A stretch of 21,328 nt of DNA from contig DLTY01000014.1 of NCBI GenBank assembly GCA_002501535.1, positions 471-21,798 on the forward strand, written 5' to 3'. This stretch comes from a bacterium UBP7_UBA7824 (GTDB lineage: Bacteria; UBP7; UBA6624). Below are positions 15,926 through 21,328 of this stretch, piece by piece. Position 1 is the first letter of the stretch. Every line of letters begins with the position of its first letter. The notes under the pieces were generated by a model. The model was not told the DNA's origin. It searched no databases and worked only from the letters and a program-made list of their open reading frames with translations. The translations under genes and the position numbers were made by a program.

Positions 15926-16874
15926 AAAAGTAATCGAAGTAATTAAAAGTAATAAGAACTTTTTAATCCTTTCACACAAGGATCCTGATGGGGATTCAGT
16001 AGGAAGCTTAATATCTTTTAATAATTTAATTAATTCCTTGGATGGAAAGAGTTCATCATGTGTTTGTATTGATGATATCCCTGATATTTATTCTTTTTTT
16101 TCAGGTATAAAAAAAATAAAAACGAAATTGCCAAATGATGATTACGATGTAATTATTTTTTTGGATATAGCAGTTGATCATAGGCTGAATAAAGGTTTCC
16201 AATCTTTTTTAAATGGTAAGTTTTTGACTGTTAATATTGATCATCATCTCAGCAATTCTTTTTTTGCAGATGTTAATTATGTTGAGGAAAATGCTGCATC
16301 GACAACTGTTCTGATATATAAATTGTTCAAAGAATTAGATTTAAAAATGAGTCAAGAATCGATTGATGCTATCTTGTTAGGGCTTATGACTGATACTGGA
16401 AACTTTACATTTAACACTAGCCGTTCAGAAACTTTCAAAATAGCAGCTGATTTGATAGACCTTGGAGCAAGTGTTTCATTCCTTAAAGAACAGGTTTATT
16501 TTTCACAGCCCTTGAGGAAGATTAAACTTTTAACAAAAATTATGAAAAGGATAAATATTGATACATCAAATAAAATTGCATGGTCTTATTCAAGGTTTTC
16601 TGACTGGCAACGATATAGTATTACATCTCCTGATTTTGAAGGAATACCAGAAGAATGCAATTCAATTAAAGATGTAGATTTATTTATTCTCTTTAGAGAA
16701 GAAGATAATGGTTTGATTAAAATGAATTTAAGATCAAAAGGTGCTTTGGATTCAAGAATTATTGCTAATAAATATGGAGGAGGAGGTCATTTCCATGCTT
16801 CTGGAGCTAGGTGTTTTGGTGATCTTGATCAGGTTATGAATTCAGTTATAAGCCATGCAAAAAAGATTTTTTAA
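15918..16874 (+). CDS. nrnA: DHH/DHHA1 phosphoesterase, NrnA-type oligoribonuclease/pAp phosphatase
   Basis: NrnA-type proteins degrade very short RNA oligonucleotides and dephosphorylate pAp (3'-phosphoadenosine 5'-phosphate). The 318-residue protein has the DHH-family metal motifs in order: H20-K-D-P-D-G-D26 with SVGS, FLDIA near residue 83, the DHH motif D108-H109-H110, and DTGNF. The C-terminal DHHA1 domain ends with KYGGGGHFHASGAR, the nucleic-acid or substrate-binding glycine-rich loop. Length matches the family. The start lies within the rbfA stop region. Adjacency of nrnA to rbfA is seen in several bacterial groups, and it may link the removal of short RNA to ribosome maturation. It could not be told from a cyclic-dinucleotide-cleaving relative by sequence alone. 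Confidence 0.9.
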   Translation: MIEKVIEVIKSNKNFLILSHKDPDGDSVGSLISFNNLINSLDGKSSSCVCIDDIPDIYSFFSGIKKIKTKLPNDDYDVIIFLDIAVDHRLNKGFQSFLNGKFLTVNIDHHLSNSFFADVNYVEENAASTTVLIYKLFKELDLKMSQESIDAILLGLMTDTGNFTFNTSRSETFKIAADLIDLGASVSFLKEQVYFSQPLRKIKLLTKIMKRINIDTSNKIAWSYSRFSDWQRYSITSPDFEGIPEECNSIKDVDLFILFREEDNGLIKMNLRSKGALDSRIIANKYGGGGHFHASGARCFGDLDQVMNSVISHAKKIF

Positions 16875-16875
16875 A

Positions 16876-17496
16876 ATGATTATAAAAAAGAAGACTTTAT
16901 TAATATTTGTTTTTTTATTTTCTTTTGGGTTTGAAAGCTCTGATCATGAATTCAAAAAAACAGAATCCGCACTAATCAATCATTTTGTATTCAAAGAATC
17001 TTATTTGTTTGATTTTTGCAAAGGATGTAATGGTGATGTTGACTCTTTGTATGTTAAAAAAAAAGACAGCAGTGCATGGTTGCCTTTAAAGAATTTTTCT
17101 TATTTAGATTTCAACAGCTCTCAAGATCCAAGAATTTTTTTGCCTGGAGATATACCTAAGGAAAAAATTTTTGAAATTAATGAGTTGTTTTTTGCTATGT
17201 CTTTAGCAAATGATAAGCTTTGGGAAGAGATTATTTATTTAATTGAGTTTGGATTGAAGAATAATTTTTTATTTTTTGAAAAGGATGGTCAGGTTTTTTC
17301 ATATTCTGAACCAGTTTCAAAAGAGGCTCTAGGATCATTTAAAAAATCGATTGAAGGTATTGAATCTAGGTTGTTTTTCATTGATTCAAATCGCTTTCAT
17401 TTTTTTCTTGATGCTGTTTTGTTGCTGCCTGATTCTTTCAAACGTGATTGGTTTGATAGAATAGAGTCTTGGCAACCACCTAAGTTACCAAATTAA
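16876..17496 (+). CDS. Hypothetical secreted protein
   Basis: I chose ATG 16876, 1 base after the nrnA stop, because it starts directly with a classic signal peptide: MIIKKK, a hydrophobic core LLIFVFLFSFGF, then a polar region ESSDHEF. An earlier ATG at 16855 would add seven residues and overlap nrnA. The 206-residue product has no lipobox. A CKGC pair at about residue 50 lacks the following His needed for haem attachment; it could be a disulfide or metal site. The rest alternates acidic and aromatic residues (LFFAMSLAND, LFFIDSNRFHFFLDAV), and the end is SWQPPKLPN. I do not recognise a family. There is no clear ribosome-binding site, and the next gene begins 3 bases after its stop. Confidence 0.72.
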   Translation: MIIKKKTLLIFVFLFSFGFESSDHEFKKTESALINHFVFKESYLFDFCKGCNGDVDSLYVKKKDSSAWLPLKNFSYLDFNSSQDPRIFLPGDIPKEKIFEINELFFAMSLANDKLWEEIIYLIEFGLKNNFLFFEKDGQVFSYSEPVSKEALGSFKKSIEGIESRLFFIDSNRFHFFLDAVLLLPDSFKRDWFDRIESWQPPKLPN

Positions 17497-17499
17497 ATT

Positions 17500-18540
17500 A
17501 TGTTGAAAATTTCTGTTTTACCTGGAGATGGGATTGGCCCAGAAGTAACTGATGTTGCTGTTAATGCAGTTAAATTTCTTCTTAGAGATGAAATTGATAT
17601 TATTTCTTTTCCTGATTTGACTACTAAAAATTGGGTTGAATCAAGGAATGATTTGGATGAATCTAAAATGGATAAAATTTTATCAACTGATGCAATTTTT
17701 TTAGGTGCAGTTGGTGATGATTTAGACATAGATTTTGCTGCTAGGGTTCTTCTGAGGTTAAGGTTTGAGCTCGATCTTTATGTTAATTTGAGACCGTGTG
17801 TGTGTAGGGTACCGGATTTATCACCTTTGAAAAAATCAAAAGATATTGATTTGCTTATCGTTAGAGAGAACACCGAAGGTTTTTATAGACAAATTGGTGG
17901 ATGGGAAAACAAGGGTCTAGAAAATGAGATGGCTTGGCAAAGAGGTGAATATACTAGAAAAGGTACTGAAAGAATTATCCGTTATGCATTTGAGTTAGCT
18001 AAAAAAGATTCAAGAGACCGTGTAACCATGGTTGATAAAAGCAATGTGCTCAGGCATGGACATCAGTTATGGTTAGATATTTTTAATGAAATATCTCAAG
18101 ATTACACTGAAATCCAAGCAGACCACCTTTATGTTGATGCATGCAGCATGCAATTGGTAAAAAGACCTGAATCTTTTGGAGTGCTTGTTTCTACAAATAT
18201 GTTTGGTGATATCATTTCTGATATAGGTGCTCAGATAGTAGGCGGTCTTGGTTTGGCTGAATCGGGAAATATTCATCCTGGAAAAATTTCTCTTTTTGAA
18301 CCCGTTCATGGATCTGCTCCAAAATACGCAGGCAAAAATGTTGCCAATCCTTTTGCTGCAGTTTTAAGCATGGCTTTACTTCTCAAAAACAACAACAAAA
18401 CAAAAGAAGGTTTGATTTTAGATGAAGCTGTAACTCAGATGTTGAAAGAGAAAAAATGCACTGCAGACCTAGGTGGCAATCTTGGAACTTCTGAGGTCAA
18501 TTCAGAATTAATGGCTAAACTTGATTTTTTAACCTCTTAA
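17500..18540 (+). CDS. Isocitrate/isopropylmalate dehydrogenase family protein
   Basis: This 346-residue enzyme belongs to the beta-decarboxylating 2-hydroxyacid dehydrogenases. It has LPGDGIGPEVT at the N-terminus, YVNLRPC, RENTEGFY with catalytic Tyr129, VDKSN with catalytic Lys180, and the metal-binding Asp residues in YVDACSMQLV (Asp213) and MFGDIISDIGAQ (Asp237, Asp241). The coenzyme loop reads HGSAPKYAGK. In E. coli isocitrate dehydrogenase a Lys-Tyr pair here contacts the NADP 2'-phosphate, while NAD-linked LeuB usually has Asp-Ile, so NADP use is my inference. The substrate is uncertain: isocitrate, 3-isopropylmalate, and tartrate/D-malate are all possible. RENTEGFY argues against ordinary LeuB. 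No leuA, leuC or leuD is nearby. It follows the secreted protein by 3 bases and ends 49 bases before lptB. Confidence 0.88.
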   Translation: MLKISVLPGDGIGPEVTDVAVNAVKFLLRDEIDIISFPDLTTKNWVESRNDLDESKMDKILSTDAIFLGAVGDDLDIDFAARVLLRLRFELDLYVNLRPCVCRVPDLSPLKKSKDIDLLIVRENTEGFYRQIGGWENKGLENEMAWQRGEYTRKGTERIIRYAFELAKKDSRDRVTMVDKSNVLRHGHQLWLDIFNEISQDYTEIQADHLYVDACSMQLVKRPESFGVLVSTNMFGDIISDIGAQIVGGLGLAESGNIHPGKISLFEPVHGSAPKYAGKNVANPFAAVLSMALLLKNNNKTKEGLILDEAVTQMLKEKKCTADLGGNLGTSEVNSELMAKLDFLTS

Positions 18541-18577
18541 TCTTTTCTAACCTTATTCGCATAGTTGAAAAATAATT

Positions 18578-18583
18578 TATACT
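18578..18583 (+). promoter_or_regulatory. Candidate -10 element for lptB (possibly leaderless)
   Basis: TATACT lies 6 bases before the lptB ATG in a 49-base gap, the largest between genes in the 5395-20429 run. A start point about 7 bases downstream would fall on the A of the ATG, which fits the absence of a Shine-Dalgarno sequence. No good -35 box is found at the right distance (TTATTC at 18553 is 19 bases away). Confidence 0.35.
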
Positions 18584-18589
18584 TCACTT

Positions 18590-19303
18590 ATGACTAAAAT
18601 TGAATCTGAAGGTTTGGTTAAAAAGTATGGCAGCAGGGTTGTTGTTAATAATGTAAGCATTTCAATTCCTAAAGGAAAAGCGATTGGCCTTTTAGGCCCA
18701 AATGGTGCGGGTAAAACAACCACTTTTTACATGATTACTGGTCTTGTTAAACCCGATGCTGGTAAGGTTTCATTACATGGTGAGGATGTTTCGAAATTTC
18801 CTGTTTACAAAAGGGCTAGATTAGGAATTGGATACCTGGATCAAAGCCCAAGTGTTTTTAGAAGATTGACTGTAGAGGAAAACATCAGATTGGTTCTAGA
18901 GGTTAATAAAATACCCAAGAAAGAACATAAAGACAGAGTTGATTCTCTTTTGGAAGAAATGGGGATAGAGCATCTTAAAAATTCCTTAGGCTATGCTCTT
19001 TCTGGTGGAGAAAGACGTAGGGTTGAGATTGCTAGATCCATAGCCAATAATCCTGATTTTATACTTTTAGATGAACCTTTTACAGGTGTGGATCCATTGC
19101 ATATTCAACAATTGCATGAAATTATCATATCGTTAAAGGAAAAAAGAGGTTTAGGTGTTTTGATCACAGATCACAATCATCTTGCAATGTTAAATATAGC
19201 AGATTGGATATACCTGATGAACGAAGGAAAGATAGAAGTTCAAGGAACTCCGGACGAAATTAAAAAATCAAATAAAGCAAAAGAAATTTATTTGGGAAAT
19301 TAA
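18590..19303 (+). CDS. lptB: LPS export ABC transporter ATP-binding protein LptB
   Basis: LptB is the cytoplasmic ATPase of the LptB2FG transporter that pulls lipopolysaccharide from the inner membrane and pushes it along the LptC-LptA bridge to the outer membrane. The 237-residue protein has Walker A GPNGAGKTT (36-44), Q-loop Gln85, ABC signature LSGGERRR (138-145), Walker B FILLDEP (Glu162) and switch His195 in LITDHNH. The FRRLTVEENI segment is typical of LptB and not of other ABC ATPases. The usual YLPQ at the Q-loop is YLDQ here. The next gene encodes an LptF/LptG permease, which supports the assignment. There is no Shine-Dalgarno sequence; a TATACT lies 6 bases upstream of the ATG. Confidence 0.94.
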   Translation: MTKIESEGLVKKYGSRVVVNNVSISIPKGKAIGLLGPNGAGKTTTFYMITGLVKPDAGKVSLHGEDVSKFPVYKRARLGIGYLDQSPSVFRRLTVEENIRLVLEVNKIPKKEHKDRVDSLLEEMGIEHLKNSLGYALSGGERRRVEIARSIANNPDFILLDEPFTGVDPLHIQQLHEIIISLKEKRGLGVLITDHNHLAMLNIADWIYLMNEGKIEVQGTPDEIKKSNKAKEIYLGN

Positions 19304-19304
19304 C

Positions 19305-20429
19305 TTGAAGCTAGTAGATATTTTTGTATTAAGGCAAATTAGAGGTCTTTTTTTATATGGCCTTGTTACCTTTACTTTTCTAGTTCTTTTTTCCGCTTCT
19401 TTTAAAACAGCGGTCAAAATGATTGTAGATATGGAAACCCCAATATCACAGGTTTCAGAGTTTTTAGCATTAGGGATACCTCAATCAGTTGTTGTAGCCA
19501 TCCCTATGACCATTTTACTGGCTTCAATATTAACTTTCTCACAACTTTCTTCTAGTGGAGAACTGCGAGCAGCTCTTGTTTCAGGCTCAAGTTTGAGAAG
19601 GATTGCTTCAAGCGTGATTGTTATTGGTTTTTTTTCATTTTTACTTTCAGTTTCTTTGAATGAGTTTGTAATACCTTCCTCGGTTGAAAAAATGGAAAAA
19701 TTGGCTGTAGAGATTTACAGAGAAGGTAGGGCGCAAGAAAATGATGTTAATTTTGAATCCTATTATCCATCTGGTAATATGAAATGGAATTTAATTGCTC
19801 AAAATTTAGACAACAATGTTTTAAATAATTTGCATTTATTCAGATATGAAGATCAAGAAAACCAATTAATGTTTTCAGAGTATTTTTTAGCCGAAAAAGG
19901 GCTTTATATATCTAATGATGGCTCATGGGAGCTTCTTAATGTAGTAACGCTTTCTAACCTTGGTTCCGGTCGTTTTGCAAATTTGAAACAAGATAAAGTT
20001 CGTGTTTTTTTTGAAGAGAGCCCCACAAACATTAAGAAGCTTAGAACAAAAGATGTGCAGGAGATGAATTATTTAAATGCTAAAAATTATGTTTCTGAGG
20101 TAAGAAAAAGGGGTGAATCCATGAAGGCTGATAAGTTGGCAACTCAAACAGAATTAAAAATCGCAGTTCCTTTTGCTTCTATTATCTTTTCCTTACTTGG
20201 AGTCGCAATGGGATCATCTTTTGAAAGGAAATCAGTAGGGCCCGGAATGGGAATTGGAATGTCAATGTTGGTTATTTTCTTTTATTATGTGGTGATGCTT
20301 GTGGGTATAGCTTTAAGCAAGATTGGCTTATCTGCAATTGTCGCAGCATGGTTCCCTAATTTTTTATTTTTAATTGTGTCTTCGTTTATTCTGCTTAAGA
20401 GAGAGAATCCAATATTGTTTTCAAAATAA
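19305..20429 (+). CDS. LptF/LptG family LPS export permease
   Basis: The 374-residue protein matches the YjgP/YjgQ permease family: the transmembrane half of the LPS exporter. It has an N-terminal helix pair (about 15-35 and 55-80) with a coupling segment LSSSGELRAALVSGSSLRRI, a third helix (about 100-120), a large periplasmic beta-jellyroll domain (about 125-270), and three C-terminal helices (about 285-365). LptF and LptG are paralogues and I cannot tell which this is; a second permease gene would be expected elsewhere, as would lptA and lptC. The start is a TTG, 1 base after the lptB stop, with GGGA about 8 bases upstream; no ATG is available near the N-terminus. Confidence 0.9.
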   Translation: MKLVDIFVLRQIRGLFLYGLVTFTFLVLFSASFKTAVKMIVDMETPISQVSEFLALGIPQSVVVAIPMTILLASILTFSQLSSSGELRAALVSGSSLRRIASSVIVIGFFSFLLSVSLNEFVIPSSVEKMEKLAVEIYREGRAQENDVNFESYYPSGNMKWNLIAQNLDNNVLNNLHLFRYEDQENQLMFSEYFLAEKGLYISNDGSWELLNVVTLSNLGSGRFANLKQDKVRVFFEESPTNIKKLRTKDVQEMNYLNAKNYVSEVRKRGESMKADKLATQTELKIAVPFASIIFSLLGVAMGSSFERKSVGPGMGIGMSMLVIFFYYVVMLVGIALSKIGLSAIVAAWFPNFLFLIVSSFILLKRENPILFSK

Positions 20430-20447
20430 CATGAGGTTATTTCTGTA

Positions 20448-21116
20448 ATGTCAGTTTTATGGGTTATTTCAACTCCTATTGGAAACTTAGATGACGTTTC
20501 ATTAAGGTTAAAGCAGACTTTGGAAAGTTGTGATATTTTGCTTGTTGAAAGCTTGTCAAAATATAAAAAAATTAGTTATTTTCTAAACCTTCCAAGAGAC
20601 CGTAAGGTTATCAAATGGAGTTTAAACAAAAAGGGAGTTTCAAAAAAAAGAATATCAAAATTTTTTCTTGAAGGAAAAACGATTGGCATTATGTCCGATG
20701 CAGGTGCTCCTAACATAGCTGACCCTGGTCATGAGGTTGTTTCTATAGCAATCGAGTGTCAAGCAAAAGTGTTTTCCTTACCCGGTCCTTCTTCTATTGG
20801 ATCTGCCCTTTCGTTAAGCAGATGGCCAACTTTACCTTGTTTTATATGGGGATTTCCTCCAAAAAGTGACAAGAAGATCTTTAATTGGTTGCAAAAAATG
20901 TCTAACCTAAAAGGTACACATTTAATTTTTGTTAACCCTGGAAAGTTAAGAGATTTTGTTTCAATTGTAGACAAGTTTATCAATGTGGATTTGCAATTAT
21001 TTTCTGAAATATCAAAAATTCACGAAAAGAGACTTGATGGAAAGCCTCAAAAAGTGTTAAGGCTTTTGCCTGAAGTCGTTAAAGGCGAATGGTTAATATT
21101 GCTTAAATTTGTATAA
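20448..21116 (+). CDS. rsmI: RsmI-family 16S rRNA (cytidine-2'-O)-methyltransferase, short divergent form
   Basis: RsmI methylates the 2'-hydroxyl of C1402 in 16S rRNA near the P site, using S-adenosylmethionine. The 222-residue protein has the tetrapyrrole-methylase fold landmarks STPIGNLDDVSLR, GIMSDAGAPNIADPG, LPGPSS and GFPPK, and late on SEISKIHEKRLDG, which matches the RsmI REltKlhEe..G segment. It is about 60 residues shorter than E. coli RsmI, lacking the C-terminal domain. The usual EDTR after the second strand is ES-LSK, and YESPHR is altered to VNPGKLRD. Similar short RsmI relatives occur in Bacteroidota. Activity on C1402 is therefore likely but not certain. GAGG lies 11 bases before the ATG. 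It is 18 bases after the permease gene. Confidence 0.82.
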   Translation: MSVLWVISTPIGNLDDVSLRLKQTLESCDILLVESLSKYKKISYFLNLPRDRKVIKWSLNKKGVSKKRISKFFLEGKTIGIMSDAGAPNIADPGHEVVSIAIECQAKVFSLPGPSSIGSALSLSRWPTLPCFIWGFPPKSDKKIFNWLQKMSNLKGTHLIFVNPGKLRDFVSIVDKFINVDLQLFSEISKIHEKRLDGKPQKVLRLLPEVVKGEWLILLKFV

Positions 21117-21138
21117 ATTTCAAATTCAATGCTAGAAT
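21109..21138 (+). promoter_or_regulatory. Candidate promoter for tRNA-Tyr
   Basis: TTGTAT at 21109-21114 and TAGAAT at 21133-21138 are separated by 18 bases and would start transcription near 21145, leaving a leader of about 30 bases before the tRNA. The -35 element overlaps the rsmI stop codon. In such AT-rich DNA this match could arise by chance. Confidence 0.35.
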
Positions 21139-21175
21139 CTCTAGTTTGTATGACACACACAGGTTATTTTATTTG

Positions 21176-21261
21176 GGAGGGATGTCCGAGTGGCCAAAGG
21201 AGGCGGGCTGTAAACTCGCTCGCGTATGCGTACGGGGGTTCGAATCCCTCTCCCTCCGCCA
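21176..21261 (+). tRNA. tRNA-Tyr(GTA)
   Basis: A type II tRNA folds completely. The acceptor stem is GGAGGGA (21176-21182) with TCCCTCC (21251-21257), and the anticodon stem GCGGG/CTCGC (one G-T pair) encloses the loop CTGTAAA, so the anticodon is GTA for tyrosine. A long variable arm has stem CGC/GCG with loop GTAT. The T-arm is GGGGG/CCCTC (one G-T pair) with loop TTCGAAT. The 3' CCA is encoded at 21259-21261. The discriminator base at 21258 is G, although bacterial tRNA-Tyr normally has A there. The long variable arm fits bacterial Tyr as well as Ser and Leu; the anticodon decides. Confidence 0.96.
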
Positions 21262-21284
21262 GAATTTTTTATTATAAAGATTTG

Positions 21285-21322
21285 AAAAATAATTAATTAT
21301 TTTATTGAATTATTTTTTTTGA
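21285..21322 (+). terminator. Possible AT-only terminator after tRNA-Tyr
   Basis: AAAAATAATT at 21285-21294 can pair with AATTATTTTT at 21308-21317 over a 13-base loop, and T residues follow. Within it, 21286-21303 is a perfect AT palindrome of 18 bases. The stem has no G-C pair, so its stability is low and its role as a terminator is uncertain. Confidence 0.3.
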
Positions 21323-21328
21323 TTTTTT

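Noticed and set aside
17020..17040. CKGC in the secreted protein as a haem-binding site
   Set aside because: The residue after the second Cys is Asn, not His, so it is not a standard c-type haem motif.
1..21328. CRISPR arrays, insertion sequences, phage genes, toxin-antitoxin or other defence systems
   Set aside because: No spaced direct repeats, transposase or integrase motifs, or known defence-protein signatures were seen on either strand; codon use looks uniform.

Overview
The window reads as one contiguous piece of a low-G+C (about one third by eye) Gram-negative chromosome using the standard bacterial code. An outer membrane is implied by LPS-transport genes (LptB and an LptF/LptG permease) and by a lipoprotein. 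The translation-gene order (rpsB-tsf-pyrH-frr-uppS-cdsA-rseP, then rimP-nusA-infB-rbfA) is the one found across proteobacteria-like and related phyla. Several usual members are missing from their places: no dxr between cdsA and rseP, no ylxR between nusA and infB, and no truB after rbfA. Many housekeeping proteins differ at usually constant positions. I would guess an uncultured free-living or marine lineage near the old Deltaproteobacteria, but the sequence alone does not fix the phylum.

Bases 1-1928 hold the 3' end of a Fe/Mn superoxide dismutase gene, a small membrane-protein ORF, and on the minus strand a 512-residue protein of unknown function that faintly resembles an M1-type peptidase without its zinc site. 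This is the only minus-strand gene.

Bases 1961-5365 hold four closely spaced plus-strand genes: a glutaredoxin-like protein, a short sulfite-oxidase-like molybdopterin protein, a thiolase, and a tetraheme lipoprotein with a decayed metallophosphatase-like front half. Redox chemistry is the common theme, but a joint pathway is not proven.

Bases 5395-17496 are a long, tightly packed or overlapping run: rpsB, tsf, pyrH, frr, uppS, cdsA, rseP, a GT2 glycosyltransferase, rimP, nusA, infB, rbfA, nrnA and a small secreted protein. It couples ribosome biogenesis and translation to the start of envelope lipid synthesis.

Bases 17500-21261 hold a beta-decarboxylating dehydrogenase of the isocitrate/isopropylmalate family, lptB, an lptF/lptG permease gene, a short divergent rsmI, and tRNA-Tyr(GTA). 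An AT-only inverted repeat closes the window. No gap between genes exceeds 70 bases. I found no CRISPR array, insertion sequence, phage gene, attachment site or defence system, and no clearly new biological system. The points of interest are divergent residues in conserved proteins, the unknown minus-strand protein and the haem lipoprotein.
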